In this document: piece after piece, positions 34,178 to 43,161 of the stretch
How the letters are laid out: the number at the start of each line of letters is the position of its first letter
Position numbering within the stretch: position 1 is the stretch's first letter
From: a virus
Length of the DNA stretch: 64,000 nucleotides
Virus record (IMG/VR): IMGVR_UViG_3300009703_002976
Span: 1-64,000 of that record
Reading direction: 5' to 3' (one strand)
Made by a program: the position numbers and the translations under genes
The notes under the pieces: generated by a model
The model's database searches: none
Told to the model about the DNA's origin: nothing
What the model saw: the letters and a program-made list of their open reading frames with translations, nothing else

Positions 34178-35306
34178 TATTGAAGATCAATCAAATCGAT
34201 ATCAAATAATATGGGATCTTGGAAGAAGATGTTCATATGCATGTTCCTATTGTCCGCCTCATAGAAATAATAAAACATCCTCGTTTGTAAATTATAAAAC
34301 ATTATGTAAGTCTATGGATAATGTTGCAGAATATGCGTTGCTTTATGATACATTTAGAAAAAAACCTGCTAAGAAAAAATTGAGCTTTACTGGTGGTGAA
34401 CCAACAGTACACCCTGATTTTTTTAGATTTTTAAAATATGTAAAAAAAGAATATCCTGATTTTAGTCGAGGATTGACAACTAATGGATGGTTTGGTAATA
34501 ATATTTTAGATAAAGTTTTATCATTGACTACGGGAGGAACATTATCTTATCATTGTGAAGCAACAAAGAAACAAAAACAACAAGTAATATCAAATGCAAT
34601 ATATTTAAGACAAAAATATAAAGTTAATGTGATGTTTCATAAAGATTATTTTGAAGAATGTATAGATGTATGTGAACAATTAGAAAAAAATAGTGTAGAT
34701 TATGTACCAAGAATTATAGGAGATGATAATCCTAACGATAAAAAGTCTATAATATTGGGTTATACACATAAGTATAATAAAGATCAAATGAAATGGTTTC
34801 GTAACTATTGGAAACAAAGGGGACAAAATGTCTCAGAAAAAGGAAACACTCAAAAAGGACTGGGAAGACCGTGTTGTGGAGGAAGATGTTTCAAGGCAGA
34901 CGGTGTGGATACTTATTTTTTGCCTGACACTAATTTTTTGGGGTGGAATTGCATGGTTAATTGGTACTTTCTTTTTTTAAATTCTGAATTAGATGCAGTT
35001 TATACACATCAAACTTGTGGAGTTAATTTAAATGGTGAAGTTGCTCCTTTAGGAAAAATATCAGAGTTTGATAAAATCATAGATGACTTAGCAGATAATA
35101 TGTATCAAAAAAAGGTACCTATGATTACTTGCCCAAAAACTTTTTGTGGATGCGGTATGTGCATTACAAAATCTAAAGACTCTATAGATGAAATGTTTAA
35201 TCGACACGTAATTGATGAGTTAAATTATGAAAAAGTATCTCAAAAAACAAGTGATTGGAATACAGATTTAACAGTTAAAAAATTATTTGAAAATAATGTG
35301 TTATGA
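34170..35306 (+). CDS. Radical SAM protein with Cys-rich C-terminal domain
   Basis: Start set at ATG 34170 (MYNIEDQSNRYQIIWDLG); the frame is open further upstream within the PP-loop gene. RRCSYACSYCPPHRN gives CxxxCxxC, SFTGGEPTVHPDFFRF the GGEP motif, TTNGWFGNN the third strand. The C-terminal part holds GRPCCGGRCFKADG, GWNCMVNW, THQTCGVNL and TCPKTFCGCGMCITKS, enough Cys for two further clusters. It shares this layout with 39618 (LGRFCNYRCSYCWPY), and both overlap or neighbour different enzymes. Substrate unknown. Confidence 0.88.
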   Translation: MYNIEDQSNRYQIIWDLGRRCSYACSYCPPHRNNKTSSFVNYKTLCKSMDNVAEYALLYDTFRKKPAKKKLSFTGGEPTVHPDFFRFLKYVKKEYPDFSRGLTTNGWFGNNILDKVLSLTTGGTLSYHCEATKKQKQQVISNAIYLRQKYKVNVMFHKDYFEECIDVCEQLEKNSVDYVPRIIGDDNPNDKKSIILGYTHKYNKDQMKWFRNYWKQRGQNVSEKGNTQKGLGRPCCGGRCFKADGVDTYFLPDTNFLGWNCMVNWYFLFLNSELDAVYTHQTCGVNLNGEVAPLGKISEFDKIIDDLADNMYQKKVPMITCPKTFCGCGMCITKSKDSIDEMFNRHVIDELNYEKVSQKTSDWNTDLTVKKLFENNVL

Positions 35307-36391
35307 AACATTTTTGCATGGCTCCCTTTGTACACATTCAAAGAAATTCTTTTGGTGAATTTAATCCTTGTTGTATGTTTAGTGATAGAATTTATTCTGA
35401 ATATAATTCTATATACGAAGCATTCAATAGTGGAGAGAATAATAATCTTAGACAAAGAATGTTAAATGATGAAAAAATAGAAGGATGTAATAAATGTTAT
35501 AGAGATGAGTCTTTGGGAAAACACAGTTATAGACAACGTTTTAATGAAAGATATAAACAAGAATATATTGATAATCCAAAAATAAAAGAATTAGAATTAG
35601 CATTAAGTAATAAATGTAATTATAAATGTGTAGACTGTAATACGAAATTTAGTTCTTCTTGGTATGAAGATGATCTGTTATTAGAAAGAACTCACTATAC
35701 TTTTAAAGGACGAGATGTAAAAAATACAATTCATGAAGAAGATTTTAAAATCATGGATTTGAATGAAATAAAAATTTTAGGGGGCGAGCCATTTTTAGAT
35801 AAAAGATATATTGATGTTTTTAAAAAAATAGATGCTGAAAATATTAAGTTGTTTCTTGTTACAAATAATTCTGTTTTCCCTAATAAAGAATGGATAGAAC
35901 AATTAAAAAGATTTAAACATATTAATTTTAATATTAGTATTGATGGTGTTCATGAAGTTGCAGAATTTGTAAGATATGGAACTAAATTTATAAAATTTGA
36001 AAAAAATTATAAAAAATGGTTGGATTTAAATTTTCATAATATAGACATAATTCCTCATTTTGTTTTTCATTCTTTAAATGTTTTAAACTTTGATCAGACG
36101 ATAGATTGGTTAATTGATGTTTATGATTCAGATATAGAAACAATATTAAATTATATTTCCTATGATTTTTTATCAATGCCTGAAATGTTAAATTGTTCAT
36201 TTTTAACGGATGAATGTAAAAATATGATTGTTGATAATAGTGTTTATTTTAAAAATGAATTAGAAAATTTTCTTGAAAGCAATTCATATAATTCGACATA
36301 TATTGATGAATTGAAAAAATTTGTTTCTTTTTTGAATTTAAGAAGTGAAATACCCAATCAATCTTTTCAAGTTATATCATGTTTAAAATAA
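35303..36391 (+). CDS. Twitch-domain radical SAM protein
   Basis: A 362-residue protein: MKHFCMAPFVHIQRNSFGE with NPCCMFSD and GCNKCYRDESLGKHSYRQR form the N-terminal cysteine module, SNKCNYKCVDCNTKFSS the core CxxxCxxC, ILGGEPFLDKR the GGEP, VTNNSVFPNKE and NISIDGVHEVAEF the later strands. Very similar in plan to 19383. ATG overlaps the previous stop by 4 bases. Confidence 0.9.
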   Translation: MKHFCMAPFVHIQRNSFGEFNPCCMFSDRIYSEYNSIYEAFNSGENNNLRQRMLNDEKIEGCNKCYRDESLGKHSYRQRFNERYKQEYIDNPKIKELELALSNKCNYKCVDCNTKFSSSWYEDDLLLERTHYTFKGRDVKNTIHEEDFKIMDLNEIKILGGEPFLDKRYIDVFKKIDAENIKLFLVTNNSVFPNKEWIEQLKRFKHINFNISIDGVHEVAEFVRYGTKFIKFEKNYKKWLDLNFHNIDIIPHFVFHSLNVLNFDQTIDWLIDVYDSDIETILNYISYDFLSMPEMLNCSFLTDECKNMIVDNSVYFKNELENFLESNSYNSTYIDELKKFVSFLNLRSEIPNQSFQVISCLK

Positions 36392-37365
36392 ATGTTATAG
36401 AAATAGAATTGTCATCTCTTTGTAACGCAAAATGTTCTGCATGTATGCGTACTATATTAGATGAACGTGGAAAATATTATTTAAAAGATAATTTGCCTTT
36501 GAATGAAATTGAATCGTGGTTTAATGACATAGATTTATCAAATACTAAAATAAAAATGTGTGGAGTATTGGGTGATCCAATGATTAATCCGGAATTGCAT
36601 GATATTGTTTTTTATTTTTTATATGAAAAACATGTAAGAGATATTGAAATGTCTACGAATGGTGGTACTCGTACACTTGATTTCTGGAAAGAATTGGGTA
36701 TGTTATCAAAAAATTCGAATAAAAGATTTTATGTTCATTGGGCTATTGATGGAGTTACAAAAAATGACTATAGAGAAAACGTTGTACTCGATAGAGTATG
36801 GAATAATATTAATGCTTACCATTCTACTGGCGGCCATAGTATCTGGCAGTATATCATTTTTGATTATAATGAAGACGAAGTTGAAATGGCCAGAGAAAAA
36901 GCAAAAGAAAATGGAATGAAATTTGCAACTCGTAAAAGTTGGAGAAATAATTCAGATTTTGCTAAAGTTAAATCTAGGGCCGCTAAAGAAATTGATGCTG
37001 AAAAGTATGAAGAAGTTGAAAAACGAGCATATGAGAAATCATATGAAGATGCAAAAATTGTATGTAGACATAAAGTAAAAGGAGAAATATACATTGGTGC
37101 AAATAGAAGATTGTGGCCTTGTTGTCATTTATATGATGAAGATGTTGCTCAAAAAAATAATTCTATGAAACATTTATTTGAGTCTGTGGGACACAATTTT
37201 AATGATTTAAATAAACATAGTATAAAAGATATTTTATCTGGTGAGTGGTATAAAAAGACTTTAGAAGATAGTTGGAATAAATTTCATCCTATGCATTTGC
37301 CTAGATGTTATTTGACATGTGGAGATGAAGGAAAACGAGCGGTTATTAAAAATGTGGAAAACTAA
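36379..37365 (+). CDS. Radical SAM/SPASM protein
   Basis: A 328-residue protein: LSSLCNAKCSACMRTILDE (CxxxCxxC), KMCGVLGDPMINPELHD (GGEP-like), STNGGTRTLDFW and WAIDGVTKNDYR in the core, then CRHKVKGEIYIGANRRLWPCC, SIKDILSGEWYKKTLE and LPRCYLTCGDEG as an attached SPASM domain. It is the intact template against which the split genes at 3197-5158 can be read. Tandem with the next gene, which is a paralogue. Confidence 0.9.
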   Translation: MFKINVIEIELSSLCNAKCSACMRTILDERGKYYLKDNLPLNEIESWFNDIDLSNTKIKMCGVLGDPMINPELHDIVFYFLYEKHVRDIEMSTNGGTRTLDFWKELGMLSKNSNKRFYVHWAIDGVTKNDYRENVVLDRVWNNINAYHSTGGHSIWQYIIFDYNEDEVEMAREKAKENGMKFATRKSWRNNSDFAKVKSRAAKEIDAEKYEEVEKRAYEKSYEDAKIVCRHKVKGEIYIGANRRLWPCCHLYDEDVAQKNNSMKHLFESVGHNFNDLNKHSIKDILSGEWYKKTLEDSWNKFHPMHLPRCYLTCGDEGKRAVIKNVEN

Positions 37366-38281
37366 AACAGTAGAATGGATCGATGTTGAATTAACATCAT
37401 TTTGTAATATAGCATGTCCTGGTTGTTTGAGACAAGAAAAAAGAAAACAAGTAGATCATATTTTAGATAAAGATATGATACAATTTTCTGATTTGCAAAA
37501 ATGGATCAGAAAAGAAGATTTCCCTAATTTAAAATTGCTTAATTTTTGTGGATCTGTAGATGAGCCCACAACACATCCTGAATTATTAGATATAGTAGAA
37601 TATTTTTTAACATTTACAGAGATAAATATTGCATCCAATGGATCGACTAAGACAAAAGATTTTTGGAAAAAATTAGGAGAATATGGTGTATCTGTATTTT
37701 TTGGTATTGATGGTATAGATCAGAAATCGTTAGAGAAATATAGAATAGGTTCTAGTTTTAAAAAAATACAGGAAAATTATAGAGCATTTATTAAAGCGGG
37801 GGGTAATGCTACTTGGCAATTTATAGTATTTGAACATAATGAACATCTTTTGGAAGATGCAAAAGCTCTTTCAGAAAAAGAAGGATTTACAAATTTTAGA
37901 ACAATATTTTCTCATAGAAAAGGAAGTGGAGAGATTGAAAAAAAGACAGTTGAAGAACAAGAGATATATTGTAAGTATGGACATCAAAAAAGACTTTTTA
38001 TAAATCATACAGGAGCTTTGATACCATGTTGTTATTTAAACTCTGAAGCACTTGAATTACATGCTAATGAAACTATTAAAACTAAATTTGGGACAAAATA
38101 TATGGAATTAGATGGAGTGTTATCAAATAATCTTAAATATAATACAGTATCGGAAGTATTGAATGGAGAATTATTTAAATATATTATTGAATCTTGGAAT
38201 GATGATCCAGTTGAAAAGTGTTGGCAAACATGTAAACAGAAAAAAAGAGATATTTTTATAGATGAGAAAGTAACATGCTGA
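37352..38281 (+). CDS. Radical SAM/SPASM protein
   Basis: Start at ATG 37352 (MWKTKTVEWIDVELTSFCN), inside the end of the previous gene. The 309 residues contain CNIACPGCLRQEKR (CxxxCxxC), NFCGSVDEPTTHPE (GGEP-like, with a Ser-Val insertion), ASNGSTKTKDFW and FGIDGIDQKSLEKYR, then GALIPCCYLNSE, TVSEVLNGELFKYI and CWQTCKQKK as SPASM. Paralogue of 36379 and probably derived from it by an old duplication. Confidence 0.9.
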   Translation: MWKTKTVEWIDVELTSFCNIACPGCLRQEKRKQVDHILDKDMIQFSDLQKWIRKEDFPNLKLLNFCGSVDEPTTHPELLDIVEYFLTFTEINIASNGSTKTKDFWKKLGEYGVSVFFGIDGIDQKSLEKYRIGSSFKKIQENYRAFIKAGGNATWQFIVFEHNEHLLEDAKALSEKEGFTNFRTIFSHRKGSGEIEKKTVEEQEIYCKYGHQKRLFINHTGALIPCCYLNSEALELHANETIKTKFGTKYMELDGVLSNNLKYNTVSEVLNGELFKYIIESWNDDPVEKCWQTCKQKKRDIFIDEKVTC

Positions 38282-39621
38282 CTTGTTTTTACGCCCTTGG
38301 TGGAATTAATTATAAAAATGGAGTTATAACAACTTGTCCAAGACAAGCAAATCAATTAGTATTTGCTCATGAAACAATATTGCCCTCAGAAATATTTAAT
38401 CATAAAAATTTTAAAGAACTTAGAAAATCATTATATCAAAATAAATGGCCTAGTGGATGTGATACATGTGAGAATATGGAACAGGTAGGAGCAAAGTCTA
38501 TGAGAAAAGATTATGTTTTAAATTCTGATAATTTTTTTCATAAGCCACAAAAAGACGATTATTCGGACGGAGATCCACAAAAAAATAAATTAAAAGATGA
38601 AAAAACAGAAATAAGATTATATGATTGTTATAATCCTATAACACATGAAGTAAACACAAAAGGATTGCGACATGTTGAGTTTAGATTTAGTACGGCTTGT
38701 AATTTTTCTTGTTTACATTGTTCAAAAGTTTATTCCTCGGGATGGACTAAAAAATTACGTAATTATGAACCCGATCAAGAAGTTATACTAAATGATTTAA
38801 GACAATTGTTAGGAACAGAACATAGACATGGCCCAAATGATAGAAATGAAATGTCTTTATCTATTGAAGAATCTTTAAAAATTGTAGAAGACCTGAATGA
38901 AAATTTTCCATTATTACAATATGTGGATTTTGCAGGAGGAGAATTACTATATCAAAAGCAATTTTTTCCCACATTGAAAAAATTAGCAGATCATCCTAAT
39001 GCAAAAAATATAAAAATATCTTTTCATACAAATTTTAATGCTGATTTTGATGTTGCACTTTTGTCTAAACATCTGGAATGTTTTGGCTCTTCAGCAATAA
39101 TAATATCTGTTGATGCGGGTAAAACATTTTATTCTTATTTTAGAAATGGGGGTGAATGGGACAAATTGAAAAATAATATTCAAGAATTTAAAAAAATAAA
39201 TGATTTTACTTGGGTTGATATGAGTTGTACAACTTCAATTTATCAAATGTTGGATATATATGATGTTTTTGATTCGTTTTATGATTTGAATTTAAACTTT
39301 GATGCATCTATAGTTCAAACTCCACAATATTTGGATCCGTCATTAATACTTTATGATTTTTATGATGAGACTATGAAAGATATTGAAAAAACATATGAGT
39401 TAATTGAAAAAAGACAAAAAAATCCTGAAGGAAAAAGTGATTATTCAAAATATTGGTTTAATTATATTGTGGATTATGTAAAGCAAACGAAAATAAGTTA
39501 TAATAATTTTAATAGATTTTTAATATATCGAAAAAAATCAGATGAGATTTGGAATCAAGATTTTAATGATTATTTTGAAAATTATCAAATCGAAAATAAT
39601 GAATTAGTGAGAGTTAAGTGA
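38275..39621 (+). CDS. Twitch-domain radical SAM protein
   Basis: A 448-residue protein: LTCFYALGGINYKNG with TTCPRQANQL and GCDTCENMEQVGAKSMRKD make the N-terminal module, STACNFSCLHCSKVYSS the core motif, DFAGGELLYQKQFF the GGEP variant (Leu for Pro), and HTNFNADFD and ISVDAGKTFYSYFRN later strands. A 90-residue segment between module and core is unique among its neighbours. Substrate unknown. The next gene starts with GTG in the TGA overlap. Confidence 0.9.
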   Translation: MLTCFYALGGINYKNGVITTCPRQANQLVFAHETILPSEIFNHKNFKELRKSLYQNKWPSGCDTCENMEQVGAKSMRKDYVLNSDNFFHKPQKDDYSDGDPQKNKLKDEKTEIRLYDCYNPITHEVNTKGLRHVEFRFSTACNFSCLHCSKVYSSGWTKKLRNYEPDQEVILNDLRQLLGTEHRHGPNDRNEMSLSIEESLKIVEDLNENFPLLQYVDFAGGELLYQKQFFPTLKKLADHPNAKNIKISFHTNFNADFDVALLSKHLECFGSSAIIISVDAGKTFYSYFRNGGEWDKLKNNIQEFKKINDFTWVDMSCTTSIYQMLDIYDVFDSFYDLNLNFDASIVQTPQYLDPSLILYDFYDETMKDIEKTYELIEKRQKNPEGKSDYSKYWFNYIVDYVKQTKISYNNFNRFLIYRKKSDEIWNQDFNDYFENYQIENNELVRVK

Positions 39622-40685
39622 AATTAAGTGAATATGATTTTACCAAGATACCTTGGAATAAAATTGAACGAGTTGGGACTTGGAAGATGCTGGAGTCTGA
39701 CTTATTTACAGTTTCATGGTTGTTAGGGAGATTTTGTAATTATAGATGTTCATATTGCTGGCCATATGCAAGAAGTAATACTAAAGATCATCGTCCTGTG
39801 AAATTATGTCTCAATACAATTGATGAAATTAAACGACAGGCCAGAGAAAGAAATTTTAATTCCTTTCATTTTAGTCTATCTGGAGGTGAGCCCACTTTTC
39901 ATCCAGCATATCTTGATATACTTGAACATCTTGCAGATGATGTAGTATACACTAATTATTCATCTGTCCATATGACTTCAAATTGTTCTCGACCTATGAA
40001 GTGGTTTGAACGATATGTTGAGTCAGCAAAGAAATTTTCAAGAGCATCTATTACTGCATCATTTCATCGTGAATATATTACAAAAAATAAACTTAATGAT
40101 TTTGCAGATAAACTTGATTTTTGTCAACGTAATGGTGTAAGAGTAACAATTAATTCTGTAATGGTACCAGAAAAATTTGATGAAATATATAAAGACTTAT
40201 TGTATTTTTATGAACGAGGCATAAACGTAACACTTAAACCACAAAGTGATCCTACTGCATCATTTGTTGTTGATGGATATTCTGAAGAACAGATGCAAGT
40301 ATTGCATAATGGTATGCCTCAGATTACAAACATGGAAGTTAAATCAAAAAAACTTCAAAACATTCGTCAAGAATTTGAAATTGTTATGAATGATGATGAA
40401 GGAAAAGAGTGGTATCTTGATCAAGCAGAAAGATTTAATGCATTTAATTTTAATAATTTTAAAGGATGGACTTGCTCTACTGGTTATCGTAGTTGCATTA
40501 TTCGTGAACCTGATGGAAGCATTAAACGATCTTATTCTTGTGGAGATGCTCCTTTAGGAAATATAGAAACAGGATTTAAATTATTTGATTCGCCTGTGAT
40601 ATGTACTACAAATGCGTGTGTAAGTTCTGCTGATAGTAAAATTCCTAAAAAGAAATCTAATTGTACCTTACCATTATGGAAATAG
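39618..40685 (+). CDS. Radical SAM protein, 34170-type
   Basis: A 355-residue protein with GTG as start in a GTGA overlap. LLGRFCNYRCSYCWPYARS (CxxxCxxC), SLSGGEPTFHPAYLDIL (GGEP), HMTSNCSRPMKW in the core, and a C-terminal region WTCSTGYRSCIIREPDGS, RSYSCGDAPLGN and VICTTNACVSS with five Cys. Its closest relative here is the gene at 34170, which follows the PP-loop protein. Base composition is slightly less AT-rich than the flanking genes. Confidence 0.9.
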   Translation: MKLSEYDFTKIPWNKIERVGTWKMLESDLFTVSWLLGRFCNYRCSYCWPYARSNTKDHRPVKLCLNTIDEIKRQARERNFNSFHFSLSGGEPTFHPAYLDILEHLADDVVYTNYSSVHMTSNCSRPMKWFERYVESAKKFSRASITASFHREYITKNKLNDFADKLDFCQRNGVRVTINSVMVPEKFDEIYKDLLYFYERGINVTLKPQSDPTASFVVDGYSEEQMQVLHNGMPQITNMEVKSKKLQNIRQEFEIVMNDDEGKEWYLDQAERFNAFNFNNFKGWTCSTGYRSCIIREPDGSIKRSYSCGDAPLGNIETGFKLFDSPVICTTNACVSSADSKIPKKKSNCTLPLWK

Positions 40686-40885
40686 ATAATATTATAAATG
40701 ATTATTCTTTGAGAGAATTACAAATTATTTCTTCAAGAATATTATCAGAACATGAAGCTACAAATAATTTTATAAAACAATTTAAAGCAGATCATGATAG
40801 TCATCAATTTTATAAAAACGTTATTAAATGGTATATTGAAAAATATAAACATTTTCCTGAATTGAAAAAATATGATTCCTTCTAA
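40676..40885 (+). CDS. Small uncharacterised helical protein
   Basis: Start at ATG 40676 (MEIDNIINDYSLRELQIISS), inside the previous gene's last codons; 69 residues. It is predicted to be mostly helical, with Leu, Glu and Lys heptad-like spacing and a His/Tyr-rich end (KYKHFPELKKYDSF). No Cys, no leader-type Gly-Gly, no known domain. It overlaps two radical SAM genes, so it is a candidate partner or substrate, but no recognised precursor motif is present. Confidence 0.55.
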   Translation: MEIDNIINDYSLRELQIISSRILSEHEATNNFIKQFKADHDSHQFYKNVIKWYIEKYKHFPELKKYDSF

Positions 40886-42401
40886 AGATAATACTTTTTG
40901 TTTTTATCCTTTTTATGCCATGGTTTTTAAACTATGGAAAAAGAATAGTAATGAATTAAGAGCAGTTGCACCATGTTGTATGATGCATGACACTAAAGAT
41001 ATAACAGGAATTAAAATAGATGTTTCATATACTGCTACAAATCCTGTGGTTATTACAAGTATAAATCATGAATTAATTGATGATGATAAAATAGAAATTT
41101 ATGAAGTAAATGGAGATGGAGTTGATGTGGGGCCATATACAGTAACAGTACTTTCTTCAGATACATTTTCTATTCCTGAAGATGCTACAAAGGGCAATGT
41201 TGGTAAATTGAATTATCATATGAGAGAACCGAATTCAATTTTAACTAGAAGAGATTTAAAAGGATTGTCTCCTCATGATATTTTTCATCATAAAAAATTT
41301 GAAGAATTAAGAAAAAACTTACTTAATAATGTGCGGGATTCTCGTTGTTCCACATGTTGGAATCAGGAAGATTTGGGAATAATGTCTCATAGAATGTATA
41401 CACGATGGCAATTTCCAGAAAAATTTAAAACAAGTTTAAAAGAAATAGACATATCAATATCTAATAAGTGTAATTTAGCATGTAGAATGTGTAATACAGG
41501 ATCTTCACATCAACTAAATGAAGATGTGAATAAATTAAGAAAAAATAATAAATTGCTTTTATTTGAAGAAGTTTCAGATAATGGTTTAGGATCACTTAAT
41601 TTACCATTGGATGTTAAAAATAATCATTTAATACAATGGATATATCACAATACTGATAAAATAAAAATTTTAAAAGCATCTGGAGGAGAGCCACTATATG
41701 ATAGAAATATATTAAATTTGTTAAGAAAATATGTGAAAGATGGTAATAGTAAATCAACAGAATTACAATTCCATACAAATGCAATGTTAATAACAGATAA
41801 AATTATTAAACTCATGGACGAATTTAAATTACAAAGACATTCATTTAGTATAGATGGAGTTGATAAGACTTATAATTACATAAGACATAAAGCAAATTTT
41901 TCGATTTTAGAAAAAAATATTAAAAATTGGTTTAACAAATCTAATAACATTTATGCAGTAAATATTAATTTAGTATTGTCTGCGTTAAATATAGGTAATG
42001 TTGTTGAGTTTTTGGAATGGACAGCTTTGATGTTTCATGATAAGATTAGATGTAATGTTTTTATTTCTGAAGTGCGGCCTCATGGTAGAGGACTCGATAT
42101 TGCAAATTTACCAATCTCTTATTTAGAAAAAATACGAAAAGATATTATAGAATATAGAGATGGTTTTGAAACATTTAGAACTAAAATATATAATTATATG
42201 CATAAAGGAAATTTTTTCCATTATGAAATTGATAAATTATTATCGTTAATTGATCATGCAATAACAAATAATGTATGTGATATTTTTCGTTTATATACTG
42301 AAATAACATTATTAGATGAAACAAGAAATCAAAGTTATAAAAATTTTTTAGATTCTTCTTTAGTTTCTATTTTAGAAAACTATGAATCGCAAGAAAAATA
42401 A
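40872..42401 (+). CDS. Twitch-domain radical SAM protein with inserted FCCH-like beta domain
   Basis: A 509-residue protein. Residues 1-45 are the N-terminal cysteine module (FCFYPFYAMVFKLWKKN, VAPCCMMHD), completed by SRCSTCWNQEDLGIMSHR about residue 156. Between them, residues 50-105 form an insertion: SYTATNPVVITSINHELIDD followed by a D-K-I-E-I-Y strand and GPYTVTVLSSDTFSI. That pattern, V-I-T-x-x-x-H-x-L...G-x-Y-T-V-x-V-x-S-x-x-T-F-S-I, matches small beta repeats common in phage tail proteins. The core has SNKCNLACRMCNTGSS (CxxxCxxC) and KASGGEPLYDRN (GGEP). The insertion is unusual for an enzyme of this class. Confidence 0.88.
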   Translation: MIPSKDNTFCFYPFYAMVFKLWKKNSNELRAVAPCCMMHDTKDITGIKIDVSYTATNPVVITSINHELIDDDKIEIYEVNGDGVDVGPYTVTVLSSDTFSIPEDATKGNVGKLNYHMREPNSILTRRDLKGLSPHDIFHHKKFEELRKNLLNNVRDSRCSTCWNQEDLGIMSHRMYTRWQFPEKFKTSLKEIDISISNKCNLACRMCNTGSSHQLNEDVNKLRKNNKLLLFEEVSDNGLGSLNLPLDVKNNHLIQWIYHNTDKIKILKASGGEPLYDRNILNLLRKYVKDGNSKSTELQFHTNAMLITDKIIKLMDEFKLQRHSFSIDGVDKTYNYIRHKANFSILEKNIKNWFNKSNNIYAVNINLVLSALNIGNVVEFLEWTALMFHDKIRCNVFISEVRPHGRGLDIANLPISYLEKIRKDIIEYRDGFETFRTKIYNYMHKGNFFHYEIDKLLSLIDHAITNNVCDIFRLYTEITLLDETRNQSYKNFLDSSLVSILENYESQEK

Positions 42402-43161
42402 TCTTAGATTTGTATTTCCAGTAAATCAACCTGGACTTGGTGATAGATTTATCATGACTTCAAATATTCTTTATGCTAGAAAAGAAGTTGAGCATGAATG
42501 TTGTATTATTGATATTTTTCTTAAAAATATCAAGCCAAGTAAGAATTATGAGTTTGATCAAAAACAATATTTAAATCTTACAGATTTTTATGATATTATA
42601 GATTTTTTTCATTTTAAAAGACCAGATAAAAGTGAACCATTAATAATTTCAAATATAATAGATGAAGAACCTCCTCCATTTCATGCCAGCACAGGTCACC
42701 GTAATATTGAGTATGAAATAACAAATAATGAATATAAGAGAAGCCACAATTTTCTTTATAATCGAGAACAATATTGGCCTATAAATTATGATAAAACTAT
42801 AAAAAAAGATATTATAACATTTATGTTTTATGTAGATGATTCATTACCCGAACATAAATTTATTACAGTAGAGGAAGAAAAAGAATTTCAATTATTAAAA
42901 ACGAATTTATCATCATTTAATTTTCATCGTTTAGAAGATTTTAATTTTAAAAAAAATGTAGAATTATTATCTAGAAGTAAGTTATTAATATCATCAGAAG
43001 GAATGTGGACACATCTTTCAAGAGCAATGGATATTGATACTATTACGATTTCAAGAGATTCTAAGTTTATTAAAGAATTTACTCGACAAGGTTATTTTTG
43101 TTCTGGAATTCAAGAATGTTTAAATGAATTAGAAAAAAGATGTCATGAATCACAGGTCTAG
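42382..43161 (+). CDS. GT9-like glycosyltransferase fragment, tandem copy a
   Basis: A 259-residue protein. FPVNQPGLGDRFIMTSNILY resembles the opening GxGDxxxxxP loop of heptosyltransferase-type GT-B enzymes, and LLISSEGMWTHLSRAMDIDTI their nucleotide-sugar-binding G-S-x-x-x-H-L-A region. The middle (FYDIIDFFHFKRPD) is characteristic only of this pair. A protein of 259 residues is shorter than a full GT9 (about 350). It precedes an almost identical-start paralogue. Confidence 0.5.
   Translation: MNRKKNNLRFVFPVNQPGLGDRFIMTSNILYARKEVEHECCIIDIFLKNIKPSKNYEFDQKQYLNLTDFYDIIDFFHFKRPDKSEPLIISNIIDEEPPPFHASTGHRNIEYEITNNEYKRSHNFLYNREQYWPINYDKTIKKDIITFMFYVDDSLPEHKFITVEEEKEFQLLKTNLSSFNFHRLEDFNFKKNVELLSRSKLLISSEGMWTHLSRAMDIDTITISRDSKFIKEFTRQGYFCSGIQECLNELEKRCHESQV
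42400..42472 (+). repeat. Tandem-duplication repeat, copy a
   Basis: The 73 bases from AATCTTAGATTTG to the start of the ATTCTT run are the same as those at 43193-43265 except for three substitutions that I can see, and in frame. The two genes diverge further on. It marks a gene duplication with recently conserved or converted 5' ends. Confidence 0.85.

Noticed and set aside
33425-35306. 7-deazaguanine DNA modification system from the QueC-like protein
   Set aside because: No QueD, QueE, FolE or DNA transglycosylase gene is seen and the adjacent radical SAM protein is much larger than QueE, with additional Cys clusters.
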